Origin: Deltaproteobacteria bacterium
GTDB taxonomy: Bacteria; UBA10199; JACPAL01; JACOUP01
Reading direction: 5' to 3'
Assembly: GCA_016177765.1 (NCBI GenBank)
Contig: JACOUP010000002.1
Coordinates: forward strand, 1-64,000
DNA length: 64,000 bases
The position numbers were made by a program, and so were the translations under genes. Numbering within the stretch: position 1 is the stretch's first letter; every line of letters starts with the position of its first letter. Positions 52,858 to 62,648 of this stretch are shown here, one piece after another. The notes under the pieces were generated by a model that made no database searches, was not told where the DNA came from, and saw only the letters and a program-made list of their open reading frames with translations.

Positions 52858-54558
52858 ATGAAAATGACCGGGGCCCAGATTTTTATCAAAACGATGGAAG
52901 ACCTTGGGGTCGAGTACCTCTTTGGCTATCCGGGCGGGGTTGTCCTCTACCTTTACGACGAACTGTACCAACAGAAAAAATTGAAACACATCCTTGTCCG
53001 CCACGAACAGGGGGCGACCCATATGGCGGATGGTTACGCCCGGGTGACCGGCAAGCCGGGGGTGGTTTTAGTAACCTCAGGACCAGGGGCGACCAATACG
53101 GTGACCGGCCTTGCGACCGCGATGATGGATTCGATCCCGATGGTTTGTATCACCGGTCAGGTCCCGGTCCATCTGATCGGGAATGACGCCTTTCAGGAGG
53201 CGGATATTGTCGGGATCACCCGTCCCTGCACCAAGCACAATTATCTGGTGAAAGAGGTGAACGACCTGGAAAGGATCTTGAGGCAGGCGTTTTATATTGC
53301 GACGACCGGCCGGCCGGGACCGGTATTGGTGGATATCCCCAAGGATGTGACGACCGCCACGGGAGAGTATCAGGGGACGAGGAAGGTGGAACTGCGCGGC
53401 TACAAACCGCCGGTCCCCCCGAAACCGGAGAATCTGGAGAAGGCGCTCGAACTGATCTATGCCTCCCGAAAGCCGGTCCTTTATATGGGGGGAGGAGTCG
53501 TGGCGGCCGGTGCGGGTGACGGGGTCCGCCAGTTTGCCGAAAAATTGGGTTTGCCGGTCGGGATTACCCTGATGGGTTTGGGCGGTTTTCCCGGGAATCA
53601 TTCACAGTCCCTCGGGATGATCGGGATGCATGGCGGTTACTGGGCCAATATGGCGTTAAACTCCGCGGACCTTTTGGTCGCCCTTGGCCCCCGGTTTGAT
53701 GACCGGGTGACCGGTGACGTCAAAAAGTTTTCCGTCAAATCCAAAAAAATCCACCTCGACATCGATGCCACCTCCATCGGTAAAAACGTGAATGTCGATC
53801 TCCCCTTGATCGGTGATGCCAAAGAGGTCTTGGGCCGATTGAACGACTTGGTCGACAAGGATCCGGCGAGGGCCAAAAAATATCGTGAAATGATCAAACC
53901 ATGGCATGACCAGATCCGGGAGTGGAAGGAAAAACACCCGATCTATTATGACCAGGATTTCAGCAAACTCCTCCGACCTCAGTATGTCATCCAGAAGATC
54001 TATGATGTGACGGAGGGGGAGGCGATTATCACGACCGATGTCGGCCAGCACCAGATGTGGGCGGCCCAGATTTTTCAATTTAACAAGCCACGCCATTGGT
54101 GCACGTCGGGAGGGTTGGGGACGATGGGGTACGGCTTTCCAGCGGCGATCGGCGCTCAGCTGGCCCACCCCAAAGAGACGGTTTTCTGCATCTCCGGCGA
54201 TGGCAGTATCCAGATGAACATCCAGGAGATGGCGACAGCGGTCCAGTACAAACTCCCTGTCAAGACGGCGATCATCAACAATCGTTGTTTGGGGATGGTC
54301 CGCCAGTGGCAACAGTTTTTTTATGAGCGGCGGTATTCGGAGTCAGAAATGACAATACTGCCTGATTTTGTCAAACTGGCCGAGGCCTACGGCGCCGTCG
54401 GTTTTGCCACCAACAAGCCCTCCGAGGTGGAGCCGATCCTGAAGGAATCGCTCAAGGTAAAAGGTCCTGTGTTGATTGATTTTCAGGTGATTCAAGAGGA
54501 GAACGTCCTCCCGATGGTCCCGGCCGGGAAGGGACTCGATGAGATGTTGTTGGCGTAG
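52858..54558 (+). CDS. ilvB: acetolactate synthase large subunit
   Basis: Encodes 566 aa from ATG 52858 ([20 protein letters not shown]); an upstream GTG would add ten atypical residues. The ThDP glutamate is in [15 protein letters not shown], and the ThDP/Mg motif is [29 protein letters not shown]. It condenses pyruvate in branched-chain amino acid synthesis. ilvN starts 5 nt after the stop. The upstream 130 bp contains no clear attenuator. Confidence 0.96.
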   Translation: MKMTGAQIFIKTMEDLGVEYLFGYPGGVVLYLYDELYQQKKLKHILVRHEQGATHMADGYARVTGKPGVVLVTSGPGATNTVTGLATAMMDSIPMVCITGQVPVHLIGNDAFQEADIVGITRPCTKHNYLVKEVNDLERILRQAFYIATTGRPGPVLVDIPKDVTTATGEYQGTRKVELRGYKPPVPPKPENLEKALELIYASRKPVLYMGGGVVAAGAGDGVRQFAEKLGLPVGITLMGLGGFPGNHSQSLGMIGMHGGYWANMALNSADLLVALGPRFDDRVTGDVKKFSVKSKKIHLDIDATSIGKNVNVDLPLIGDAKEVLGRLNDLVDKDPARAKKYREMIKPWHDQIREWKEKHPIYYDQDFSKLLRPQYVIQKIYDVTEGEAIITTDVGQHQMWAAQIFQFNKPRHWCTSGGLGTMGYGFPAAIGAQLAHPKETVFCISGDGSIQMNIQEMATAVQYKLPVKTAIINNRCLGMVRQWQQFFYERRYSESEMTILPDFVKLAEAYGAVGFATNKPSEVEPILKESLKVKGPVLIDFQVIQEENVLPMVPAGKGLDEMLLA

Positions 54559-54562
54559 AAAA

Positions 54563-54808
54563 ATGAAACACACGATTTCCATCCTTGTTGAAAATGAATT
54601 CGGCGTCCTGGCCCGAATTGCGAATCTTTTTGCGGCAAAGGGGTATAATATTGACAGCCTCTCAGTGGCACCGACCGCTGACCCGACGCTCTCCCAGATG
54701 ACGATCGTTACCCACGGGACTGATTCGGTGATCGAGCAGATCCTGAAACAATTAAATAAGCTCATTAACGTCATCAAGGTCGAGAGTCTGAAAGAAGGGG
54801 GAGTTTGA
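54563..54808 (+). CDS. ilvN: acetolactate synthase small subunit, ACT-domain only
   Basis: Encodes 81 aa starting [38 protein letters not shown]. The regulatory ACT domain is complete, but the C-terminal domain of the usual 160-aa subunit is absent, like short forms such as E. coli IlvN/IlvM. It gives feedback sensitivity to valine in full enzymes. It overlaps psd-proximal bases only by start context. Confidence 0.92.
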   Translation: MKHTISILVENEFGVLARIANLFAAKGYNIDSLSVAPTADPTLSQMTIVTHGTDSVIEQILKQLNKLINVIKVESLKEGGV

Positions 54809-54810
54809 AA

Positions 54811-55440
54811 ATGACTATTGCCAAGGAAGGATTCCCCTTTATTGGTGGGGGAGCCTTGCTCACGATTTTTTCCTTTGGACTGATCCATTGGGGTTTGGGC
54901 CTCGTTTTTCTCGCACCCACCCTTTTTGCCCTTTTTTTCTTTCGAAACCCGGCAAGGGTTATCCCTCAGGAGCCGGGACTGATTGTCTCACCGGCTGATG
55001 GCAAAATCCTGGCGGTGGCAGAGGTGGACGAGACAAGGTACCTCCAGGAGCGGAGGAGAAAGATCAGCATCTTCATGTCCCCGCTGAATGTTCATGTTAA
55101 TCGGTCACCCCTTGCCGGCAGGGTCAGGGATCTCCATTACAGCCCGGGGAAATACCTGATGGCCTTTCATGAAAAGTCATCCTTGGAAAACGAACAGAAC
55201 GCCATCATTGTGGATGGTGAAAAATCGGCATCGGTTCTTTTTATCCAGATTGCCGGTTTTATCGCCCGGAGGATCGTTTGTTATCTTAAAAAAGGGGACC
55301 CTGTGGAAAGAGGGGCCCTTTGCGGCCTCATCCGTTTTGGTTCGCGTGTGGATGTTTATCTCCCCCTCTCGATTGCTGTTACCGTGAAAGTGGGTGACCG
55401 GGTCAGGGGAGGGGAGACTATTTTAGGGAGGGTTCCATGA
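54811..55440 (+). CDS. psd: phosphatidylserine decarboxylase, short form
   Basis: Encodes about 209 aa from ATG 54811 (GGGGGAG eight bases upstream); the nearby TTG 54805 is less well placed. The protein is self-cleaving: the GS bond in RFGSRVDVYLP gives the pyruvoyl group. It has a hydrophobic N-terminus (LLTIFSFGLIHWGLGLVFLAP) and the family patterns FFRNPARVIP and SPADGKILAV. It makes phosphatidylethanolamine. It overlaps pssA by 4 nt. Confidence 0.94.
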   Translation: MTIAKEGFPFIGGGALLTIFSFGLIHWGLGLVFLAPTLFALFFFRNPARVIPQEPGLIVSPADGKILAVAEVDETRYLQERRRKISIFMSPLNVHVNRSPLAGRVRDLHYSPGKYLMAFHEKSSLENEQNAIIVDGEKSASVLFIQIAGFIARRIVCYLKKGDPVERGALCGLIRFGSRVDVYLPLSIAVTVKVGDRVRGGETILGRVP

Positions 55441-56237
55441 GACGGCCAGCTCAGTTGCAAAAAGGGGTTTACCTCTTGCCTAATCTTTGTACCACCGCGA
55501 GTCTCTTCTGCGGCTTCTATTCCGTTGTTAAATCACTCTCCGGCGATTTTTTCCACGCCACCTGGGCGATCCTTGTCGCTGGCCTCCTGGATTTTCTGGA
55601 CGGGCGGATTGCCCGGCTGACAAAAACTCAGAGTGCCTTTGGAATCCAGTACGATTCCCTGGTCGATCTGGTCTCCTTCGGTTTTGCGCCGGGGTTGTTG
55701 GTCTATACCTGGAGCCTCTATCAATTCAAGAGGGTCGGTTGGCTGGCCGCTTTTCTTTTTGTGGCGTGCGGGGCGCTTAGGCTCGCTCGCTTCAATGTCC
55801 AGACCGGCACCATGGAAAAAAGATATTTTCAGGGACTCCCGATCCCGTCAGCCGCCTATACCCTTGTGGGGCTGGTCCTTTTTTACCAGTTCCTCTATGG
55901 AGAGGTGGAGGTGAGAGGCTGGTTTCCCCTTTTTCTCACGATCACTCTGGCCCTCCTGATGGTCAGCAAGGTTCGTTACCGGAGTTTCAAGGATATCGAC
56001 TGGGGAAGCCGCCAGTCCTTTTATTATCTGGTCTTTGGTCTGGCCCTGCTCACGCTGGTGGCACTGGCGCCGGATATTGTCATCTTTTTTGGGGGGATAG
56101 TCTTTGCCTCCTCCGGTCCTGTCCTTGAAATTTTAAATCTGAGGAAAAAGGTTGCGGAAGCAGAACAACGGCGGAAGGGAAAAGCCCGGCGTTTTCAGGT
56201 TCTGTCGCTTGAGGAAAAACATGACGGAACGGGTTAA
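55437..56237 (+). CDS. pssA: CDP-diacylglycerol-serine O-phosphatidyltransferase
   Basis: Encodes 266 aa. The CDP-alcohol phosphotransferase motif runs DGRIARLTKTQSAFGIQYDSLVD (about residues 51-73), giving DG-x2-AR-x8-G-x3-D-x3-D. About seven membrane helices. It joins serine to CDP-diacylglycerol, and Psd, encoded just upstream, decarboxylates the product. It overlaps leuA by 17 nt. Confidence 0.95.
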   Translation: MRRPAQLQKGVYLLPNLCTTASLFCGFYSVVKSLSGDFFHATWAILVAGLLDFLDGRIARLTKTQSAFGIQYDSLVDLVSFGFAPGLLVYTWSLYQFKRVGWLAAFLFVACGALRLARFNVQTGTMEKRYFQGLPIPSAAYTLVGLVLFYQFLYGEVEVRGWFPLFLTITLALLMVSKVRYRSFKDIDWGSRQSFYYLVFGLALLTLVALAPDIVIFFGGIVFASSGPVLEILNLRKKVAEAEQRRKGKARRFQVLSLEEKHDGTG

Positions 56238-57765
56238 GATCTTTGACACCACCCTCCGGGATGGGGAGCAATCCCCCGGGTATTCGATGGACCTGGCGGA
56301 AAAGGTGAGAATGGCAGAACAACTCGCCCGGTTGAATGTTGATGTCATTGAGGCCGGTTTTCCGGTCGCCTCGCGCGGCGATTTTGAAGCGGTTAAAGGA
56401 GTGGCCGAGAAGGTAAAGGGTGGGGTGGTGGTTGCCGGTCTTTCGCGTGCGAACGCGAAGGATATTGATGTCTGCTGGGAGGCGGTTCGGTCAGCCGTTC
56501 AGCCGCGGATTCATACCTTTATTGCGACCTCGGATATTCACCTTCAATACAAACTGCGAAAATCCCGGGAACAGGTTTTGGAAGAGGCGGTCGCGGCGGT
56601 TCGCTATGCCAGGAAGTACACGCCTGATGTCGAGTTTTCTGCGGAGGATGCGACACGGAGCGACCCTGATTATTTGGCCCAAGTGATTCAAGCGGTGATT
56701 GCGGCCGGGGCGACCACCGTGAATATTCCGGACACCGTCGGTTACACCATCCCTTCTGAATACGCCCGTCTGATCGCCCATCTCAAAAAAGAGGTTCCCG
56801 ACATCCACAAGGCGGTCATCAGTGTCCATTGTCACAACGATCTGGGGCTGGCTGTCGCCAATTCTTTGGTGGCCGTGGAACAGGGGGCGCGTCAAGTGGA
56901 GTGCACCATTAACGGTATTGGGGAGAGGGCGGGCAACGCCTCGTTGGAAGAGATTGTGATGGCCTTCAAGGTGCGCGAAGAAAAACTCGGTCTGGTTACC
57001 CGCATCGTGACGGAGCAGATCGTTCCCTCCAGTCGTCTGCTGACGCACATCACCGGCGTGGGGGTTCAGCCGAACAAGGCGATCGTCGGGGCGAATGCGT
57101 TTGCCCACGAGTCGGGGATCCACCAGGACGGCCTGCTCAAATCGGAGCTGACCTATTCGATCATGACGCCGGCCCAGGTTGGTCTGACCCGACACCAGTA
57201 TGTTTTGGGCAAGCATTCCGGCCGTCATGCCCTGCGCAAGCAGCTGGAACAGATGGGACACAAACCCTCCGAAGAGGATCTGGGTAAAATTTTCGTTCGG
57301 TTCAAGGAACTGGCGGACAAAAAGAAGCAGGTCTTTGATGAGGACCTGGAGGTGTTGGTGGCTGGTCTCCTTTCTCAGGGACCGGAGAAATTTCATCTGC
57401 AGGATGTCATCTTTCAAAGTGGCACGAAAAAAACACCGAAGGCTTATGTGACTCTCCATATCGAGGGAAAGAAGAAAAAAGCCAGTGAAACTGGCTCAGG
57501 CCCGGTGGACGCGATTTTCAAGGCGATCCAGAAACTGGCCGGTTTTAAAGGGGCCCTCTCCAAGTTTAGCATCAACGCGATTACCGGCGGGATGGATGCG
57601 CAAGGAGAAGTCATGGTGGCGATTACGGAGGAAGGGGGGAGGACGGTCCGCGGGACCGGATCGCATACCGATATTGTCATCGCCTCGGCCCTCGCCTATG
57701 TGAACGCCCTGAACCGGTTGGAGTTGTTTAAGAAATTACCTAAAGGGCCCAAACAGGGGGTTTGA
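56221..57765 (+). CDS. leuA: 2-isopropylmalate synthase
   Basis: Encodes 514 aa from ATG 56221 (MTERVKIFDTTLRDGEQSPGY); an earlier in-frame ATG would overlap pssA deeply. The HMGL-like barrel has HCHNDLGLAVANSL, and the C-terminal leucine-binding regulatory domain ends the protein (NAITGGMDAQGEVMVAI; GTGSHTDIVIASALAYVNALN). First committed step of leucine synthesis. Confidence 0.96.
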   Translation: MTERVKIFDTTLRDGEQSPGYSMDLAEKVRMAEQLARLNVDVIEAGFPVASRGDFEAVKGVAEKVKGGVVVAGLSRANAKDIDVCWEAVRSAVQPRIHTFIATSDIHLQYKLRKSREQVLEEAVAAVRYARKYTPDVEFSAEDATRSDPDYLAQVIQAVIAAGATTVNIPDTVGYTIPSEYARLIAHLKKEVPDIHKAVISVHCHNDLGLAVANSLVAVEQGARQVECTINGIGERAGNASLEEIVMAFKVREEKLGLVTRIVTEQIVPSSRLLTHITGVGVQPNKAIVGANAFAHESGIHQDGLLKSELTYSIMTPAQVGLTRHQYVLGKHSGRHALRKQLEQMGHKPSEEDLGKIFVRFKELADKKKQVFDEDLEVLVAGLLSQGPEKFHLQDVIFQSGTKKTPKAYVTLHIEGKKKKASETGSGPVDAIFKAIQKLAGFKGALSKFSINAITGGMDAQGEVMVAITEEGGRTVRGTGSHTDIVIASALAYVNALNRLELFKKLPKGPKQGV

Positions 57766-57980
57766 TGAAGGGGAGTTGTTTTTCCTGCGGCCGGGAAATT
57801 GAGTCCAGTGACCGGATTGGCCGTTCAGAATCATGCCCTGGTTGTCATGCGGATCTTCACTGTTGCCGGAATTGCGAGTTTTATGACCCCTCCGCCTACA
57901 ACGAATGCCATGAACCGGTGGCGGAGAGGGTTTTGGACAAGGAGAGGTCGAATTTTTGCGACTGTTTTAAATTAAAATGA
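57765..57980 (+). CDS. small zinc-ribbon-like protein in the leu operon
   Basis: Encodes 71 aa from ATG 57765, preceded by CAGGGGG. Cysteines occur in pairs: CFSC, CPGC, then [20 protein letters not shown] and CDCF at the end. This suggests one or two zinc or Fe-S sites. From memory, similar proteins with FYDP-AYNxC-E motifs occur in deltaproteobacterial genomes, without a known function. It is placed between leuA and leuB, overlapping leuB by 4 nt. Confidence 0.75.
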   Translation: MKGSCFSCGREIESSDRIGRSESCPGCHADLHCCRNCEFYDPSAYNECHEPVAERVLDKERSNFCDCFKLK

Positions 57981-59083
57981 CCTACAACATTCTTATTCTC
58001 CCTGGTGATGGCATTGGCCCCGAAGTTGTCGGGGAGGCGGTGGCAACGCTCAAACAGGTGGCGTCTTTAAAGGGGTCCGCCTCAGGCGGACCCCTACCGG
58101 AATTTGTTTTTGAAGAGGCGTTGGTCGGTGGTGCCGCGATTGAGGCAACCGGCGTACCGATTACCGGAAAGACCCTCGATCTGGCCAAAAAGAGCGATGC
58201 CGTTTTGTTGGGAGCGGTCGGGGGACCTGCCTGGGACAATCTCCCCCACGACAAGAGACCGGAACAGGCGCTTCTGAAACTGAGGAGTTACCTCGGGCTT
58301 TATGCCAATCTCCGCCCGGTGAAGGTTTATACACCGCTCGTCAAGGCCTCGACCCTCAAAGAAGATGTCGTTCTCGGGACCGATATCCTCGTTGTTCGGG
58401 AACTGACCGGTGGGATCTATTTTGGTGAACCTCGCGGCAAGGAAGCAAAAAAAGGGTACAATACGGAAATTTATAGCACGGAGGAGGTGGAAAGAATCGC
58501 CTACCGTGCCTTTGAGGCGGCGTTGAAGCGGCGTAAAAAAGTCACCTCGGTCGATAAGGCGAACATTCTGGAGTCTTCCATCCTCTGGCGTGAGGTGGTG
58601 ACGGAGGTTCACAAGGAGTTTCCCGAGGTGGAACTCTCCCATCTGTATGTCGATAACTGTGCCATGCAACTCATCAGAAATCCCCGCCAGTTTGATGTCA
58701 TCGTGACGACGAACCTGTTCGGCGATATCCTGTCGGACGAGGCCTCCATGCTGACCGGATCGATCGGGATGTTGCCTTCAGCCTCCGTTGGAGGATTCAG
58801 GAACAAGGCCGGCCGCCCTTCCGGCCTGTATGAACCGATTCATGGATCGGCCCCGGATATTGCCGGCAAGGGGATCGCGAATCCGATGGCCACTATCCTT
58901 TCGATCGCCATGATGCTGGAGTACTCTTTCGGCCTTTCAGAGGCGGCTGGAAAAGTGGAAAAAGCGGTTGAAAATGTCCTCCATCAGGGGTATCGAACGG
59001 CGGATATTTTTGAGGACGGAAAGAAACAGGTGGGGACTCAGGCGATGGGAGAATTAATCCGTCGGGAACTGGAGAAGGGATGA
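57977..59083 (+). CDS. leuB: 3-isopropylmalate dehydrogenase with palindrome insert
   Basis: Encodes 368 aa. [15 protein letters not shown] and the metal/NAD region [26 protein letters not shown] identify it, with [15 protein letters not shown]. It oxidises and decarboxylates isopropylmalate. Between the first helix (TLKQVASL) and [11 protein letters not shown] it has the insert [10 protein letters not shown], coded by a perfect palindrome at 58071-58095. It overlaps asd by 4 nt. Confidence 0.96.
   Translation: MTYNILILPGDGIGPEVVGEAVATLKQVASLKGSASGGPLPEFVFEEALVGGAAIEATGVPITGKTLDLAKKSDAVLLGAVGGPAWDNLPHDKRPEQALLKLRSYLGLYANLRPVKVYTPLVKASTLKEDVVLGTDILVVRELTGGIYFGEPRGKEAKKGYNTEIYSTEEVERIAYRAFEAALKRRKKVTSVDKANILESSILWREVVTEVHKEFPEVELSHLYVDNCAMQLIRNPRQFDVIVTTNLFGDILSDEASMLTGSIGMLPSASVGGFRNKAGRPSGLYEPIHGSAPDIAGKGIANPMATILSIAMMLEYSFGLSEAAGKVEKAVENVLHQGYRTADIFEDGKKQVGTQAMGELIRRELEKG
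58071..58095. repeat. family B-like palindrome inside leuB
   Basis: AGGGGTCCGCCT-C-AGGCGGACCCCT: 12-nt perfect arms around one base. The outer TA...CCCCTA context matches the family B ends. It codes for GSASGGPL in a surface-loop position. Confidence 0.85.
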
Positions 59084-60096
59084 AGAAGGAAAAATACAAC
59101 ATTGCGATTATCGGGGCAACCGGTGTGGTCGGCCGGGAGATGGTCGAAATCCTGGGACAAAGGAAATTCCCTGTGGGGGAATTGCGCCTCTTGGCCTCGG
59201 AGCGGTCGGTTGGCCAGGAGATCGGATGGAAGGGAAAACAGATCAAGGTCCGTCTGGCGGAGGAAAAGGAGTTTATCGGGATGGACCTCGTGATGGGAGA
59301 TACGCCGTCGGAGGTCTCCCGAAAATTTGTCCCGATGGCGGTCAAAAAAGGGGCCATCGCCATTGATTGTTCCAGCGCCTACCGCGCCGATCCGAAGATC
59401 CCGCTCATTGTCCCTGAGGTGAACGCCCATGCGATCGCGCGTCACCAAGGGATCATCGCCGGTCCCAACTGTTCGGCGATTCCCGTGGCAGTCGCGGCCA
59501 AACCGATCCATGAACGGTATGGAATCAAAAGGATGGTGATTGCCACCTACCAATCGGCCTCCGGTGCCGGCAAGGGGGGAACGGACGAGTTGGCCGAGCA
59601 GACCCGTGCCCTGTTTAATCAGGAAGAGGTGGTGATCAAGACGTTCCCGCACCGGCTCGCCTTCAATGTGATTCCCCAGATCGATTCGTTCCTGCCCAAC
59701 GGTTACACCAAGGAAGAGTCGAAGATCATGGAGGAGCTTCGAAAGATGCTAGAACTGCCGAATCTCGGTCTTGCGGTGACGGCGGTGCGCGTCCCGGTCT
59801 TTTGTGGTCATTCAGCGGCGGTGGCGATCGAGACAGAAAAAAAGATCAATGCCGAAGAGGTGCGTCGTCTCCTGAAAGAGTCGCCGGGGATTATTGTGCA
59901 AGACAACCCGTCCAAAAAGGAATACCCGCTCCCCTCTCAGGTGGCAGGGACTGATGCTGTCTATGTCGGCCGGATCCGTCAGGACGATTCTGTTCCAAAC
60001 GGGATTGTCTTGTGGGCGGTTGCCGACAACCTCCGCAAAGGGGCCTCCCTCAACGCGGTCCAGATTGCCGAGATCCTCATTCAAAAATATTTGTAA
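59080..60096 (+). CDS. asd: aspartate-semialdehyde dehydrogenase
   Basis: Encodes 338 aa. [18 protein letters not shown] is the NADP loop; the catalytic cysteine is in [12 protein letters not shown], and [15 protein letters not shown] follows. It acts on aspartyl phosphate for Lys, Met, Thr and diaminopimelate. It sits at the end of the leucine run with a 4-nt overlap; a leuC/leuD pair is not in the window. Confidence 0.97.
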   Translation: MKKEKYNIAIIGATGVVGREMVEILGQRKFPVGELRLLASERSVGQEIGWKGKQIKVRLAEEKEFIGMDLVMGDTPSEVSRKFVPMAVKKGAIAIDCSSAYRADPKIPLIVPEVNAHAIARHQGIIAGPNCSAIPVAVAAKPIHERYGIKRMVIATYQSASGAGKGGTDELAEQTRALFNQEEVVIKTFPHRLAFNVIPQIDSFLPNGYTKEESKIMEELRKMLELPNLGLAVTAVRVPVFCGHSAAVAIETEKKINAEEVRRLLKESPGIIVQDNPSKKEYPLPSQVAGTDAVYVGRIRQDDSVPNGIVLWAVADNLRKGASLNAVQIAEILIQKYL

Positions 60097-60130
60097 TTTG
60101 GTGGGACATAGGTAGAATGGGCCCGCCTTC

Positions 60131-61963
60131 ATGAATCGGACCCTTCTCTTTTTCTCCATTATTTCCCTTTTTGCCGCGGCTGTTTTCGCCTTTCCCAATA
60201 GGGAAAAGGCGGCCCTCAATCTTGTCTCGGCACAGGGTGCCTCGCTCCTTGTCTCCGAGGATGACCGGTATCTGTATGTCGGGTTTACCAGTGCCATCAA
60301 GAGGATCGATACCGAGACCTGGTTGTTGACCGGTGATCAGGTTCCCGATCTGACGGAGAGTAAAGAGAAAGAGGCCGATCTTGCCGGCAACCTCAAGGGG
60401 CTGGCCCTGAGGGGGGGGTTCCTCTTTGCGAGCCAGGATGACGGGGATCTGGTCAAGGTGGACCTCTCGAAGATTGGTGACAAGCCGGTGGTCTACCCGG
60501 TCGGTCAGGGGGAGCTGGGGCCTCTGGTGGCCGATCCGGAGACCGGTGGCGAAGATGGCAAGGTTTATGTCGCCGACAAGACGGGAAACAAGATCCAGGT
60601 TTTTGATATCAGCGCGGGCAAGGCGACGGCGGTAGAACTCAAAGATTCGCAGAACAAGCCGGTTTCTCCCGTAGCGATCGCCTTTGTCCCGTTCCCGACA
60701 ACCGCCGGAGAGGGGGGGGAGGCCGACAAGATTTTTGTGACCAGCAACGAGGGACTGGTCTTTGTGATCGGGGAAGGGGGAACCACACCGGCCCTGATTG
60801 ATGTCGATTTTGCCCATCGCGACGATCTCTCTTCAATCGCGGTGACTCCGGACGGAAACTTTGTCCTGGTGACCAACAGCTCCGATGCCACAGTGCACGT
60901 GATCAGCACCTTGACCAACAATCTGGTGGATACAGACGGGAATGCTGCTAACGGGATCACGCCGATCTCCCTGGCCAAAAACGGGTCGCCTGTCGGGGTT
61001 GCCGTGGCTTCGGTTTCCAACCCTGAGGATACCTACGCCTTTGTGACAGGGACCAATGGTGTTTCAGTCATTGATCTTGATCTGAGCGGGACCACCTTTG
61101 TGAAGGCTGTTGTCACCGACAGGAACGATCAGGGGGCGAGTGACACCGAGGATGACCCCTTGGCTGTTTCGTCAACCCCGGGGCCTGTTGTTGCCAGTTC
61201 CGATGGCTACGTTTACACCTCCAACATCAACGGATCAATTTCGGTCATTACCGAAAAACCGTTTCTCACCATCGCCAAGGCGACGATTCTGGATTCCGCC
61301 GGGGCGGAAACCGACAAGCTCAAAAGGGGAGGGAGTTTTACGCTGACCTTTTCATCGAGCGATACCGGCAATTATTCTATCAAGGTGGGGGGAAACAGAT
61401 CAGGAAACGGGACAGAAATCGTCACCGGTACGGTGGACACGGCGGCGACCGATCTGACAACGGCTTCGATCCCGTATGACGCCAATTCGTCAAAATTTGC
61501 GGAAGGGGTCAACCGGGTTTTTGTCTTTCAGGCCGGTTCGGGCAACAAATCGGGGTGGGACGGGATCGATATGACCGTGGATACCCCTCCTGCGGTGGTT
61601 ACCATAACCGGTGTCGATTTTGGGAACGAGAGTATTTACGTCAAATTTACGAGGCTTGATCTGGCGGACATGGATCATTACAACATCACTGTGGACCGTG
61701 ACCCTGCGGTTGTTTTGACCAAGACCGACGTGGCCTCGGCTGTTTCTCAACCGTCTAGCGGGGATGTTTCGGAAAAGATCCAGTACCTGACTAACGGCGT
61801 TGTTTATTACGCGGCTGTCGAAGGGGTGGACAAGGCGGGGAATGTCGGGGCTCGGACCAATACCCTGGCCGATGGGACCCTCGCCTTTAATACCCCGGAG
61901 GAGACAGTCGGGCTTGCCGGGGCGAGCGGGGAGGACGGGGGATGCGCATTAATACCCGAATAA
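60131..61963 (+). CDS. exported beta-propeller protein
   Basis: Encodes 610 aa with a signal peptide ending near VFA-FPN (residue 21). Residues about 30-370 contain repeated short beta motifs typical of YncE-like seven-bladed propellers (KVYVADKTGNKIQVFDIS; NFVLVTNSSDATVHVIS; DTYAFVTGTNGVSVIDLD). A C-terminal part about 400-590 looks like Ig/fibronectin-type domains. The last residues GEDGGCALIPE hold a lone cysteine. It probably acts at the cell surface or periplasm. It overlaps the next gene by 22 nt. Confidence 0.7.
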   Translation: MNRTLLFFSIISLFAAAVFAFPNREKAALNLVSAQGASLLVSEDDRYLYVGFTSAIKRIDTETWLLTGDQVPDLTESKEKEADLAGNLKGLALRGGFLFASQDDGDLVKVDLSKIGDKPVVYPVGQGELGPLVADPETGGEDGKVYVADKTGNKIQVFDISAGKATAVELKDSQNKPVSPVAIAFVPFPTTAGEGGEADKIFVTSNEGLVFVIGEGGTTPALIDVDFAHRDDLSSIAVTPDGNFVLVTNSSDATVHVISTLTNNLVDTDGNAANGITPISLAKNGSPVGVAVASVSNPEDTYAFVTGTNGVSVIDLDLSGTTFVKAVVTDRNDQGASDTEDDPLAVSSTPGPVVASSDGYVYTSNINGSISVITEKPFLTIAKATILDSAGAETDKLKRGGSFTLTFSSSDTGNYSIKVGGNRSGNGTEIVTGTVDTAATDLTTASIPYDANSSKFAEGVNRVFVFQAGSGNKSGWDGIDMTVDTPPAVVTITGVDFGNESIYVKFTRLDLADMDHYNITVDRDPAVVLTKTDVASAVSQPSSGDVSEKIQYLTNGVVYYAAVEGVDKAGNVGARTNTLADGTLAFNTPEETVGLAGASGEDGGCALIPE

Positions 61964-62589
61964 AACGGTTTTTGTTTTTTTCCCTCTTCTTTTTTCCGCT
62001 TGTCCTCCATGCCGAAGAACGGACCCCCCAGTGGTTTTCCCTGGAGCTGAAAGGGGGGTTCTGGCTCCCGCAGGACAAGACGACAGACTCGCTACTGGGG
62101 CTCTGTTGTCATGGGACGATCGGGACGGAGTTCGGATTCTTGTGGCAATCCAAATTCGGGGCTGAAATCGGCGTCGGTTTTCTCAAAGATGGCGGCCATG
62201 CCCTTGGGAAGGGCAGCGGTCGTGTTTCCGGCGACACCTTTGATCTTCTTTTGCTCCCGATGAAGAACAATTTCACCTTCCGCGCCGATTTTCAGGAGAA
62301 CCAGATCGTCGTTCCCTACGTGAAGAGTGGTTTTGATTACGTCTATTATCGCGAGAACCTGGAGGGAAAGGTCACCCAGGGGCTCAAGACCGGTTATCAC
62401 GGGACGGCGGGGGTCCAGTTCCTGATGGAGTTTGCGGAATCGCTGACCCATGAGATGGAGCAGGAGATGGGGATTAACGACCTTTACCTGACCCTGGAGG
62501 GACAGTTTGCCAAGGTGGATAGTTTCGGCAAAACGGGGCTGGATCTTTCCGGCTGGACCTTACAGGCGGGACTCCTCTTTGAATTTTAA
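61942..62589 (+). CDS. predicted outer-membrane beta-barrel protein
   Basis: Encodes 215 aa with a signal peptide (FLFFSLFFFPLVLHA) and the opening WFSLELKGGFWLPQDK. The C-terminus ends LLFEF, the aromatic terminus used for barrel assembly. Pattern and length suit an eight-stranded barrel (OmpA/OmpW-like size). It is translationally coupled to the preceding propeller gene, so the two may act together at the outer membrane. Function unknown. Confidence 0.7.
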   Translation: MRINTRIKRFLFFSLFFFPLVLHAEERTPQWFSLELKGGFWLPQDKTTDSLLGLCCHGTIGTEFGFLWQSKFGAEIGVGFLKDGGHALGKGSGRVSGDTFDLLLLPMKNNFTFRADFQENQIVVPYVKSGFDYVYYRENLEGKVTQGLKTGYHGTAGVQFLMEFAESLTHEMEQEMGINDLYLTLEGQFAKVDSFGKTGLDLSGWTLQAGLLFEF

Positions 62590-62644
62590 TGTACGGGCGG
62601 CCCCATGTGGCCGCCCTGGGCAGACACGTAGGTCTGCCCCTACA
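62590..62644. repeat. family B compound palindrome upstream of truA
   Basis: TGTACGGGCGGCC-CCATGT-GGCCGCCC is joined to GGGCAGAC-ACGTAG-GTCTGCCC and ends CTACA. It fills the whole gap between the outer-membrane gene and truA, leaving no Shine-Dalgarno for truA. It has the same double-hairpin plan as copy 3 in tsaB. Confidence 0.85.
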
Positions 62645-62648
62645 ACCA

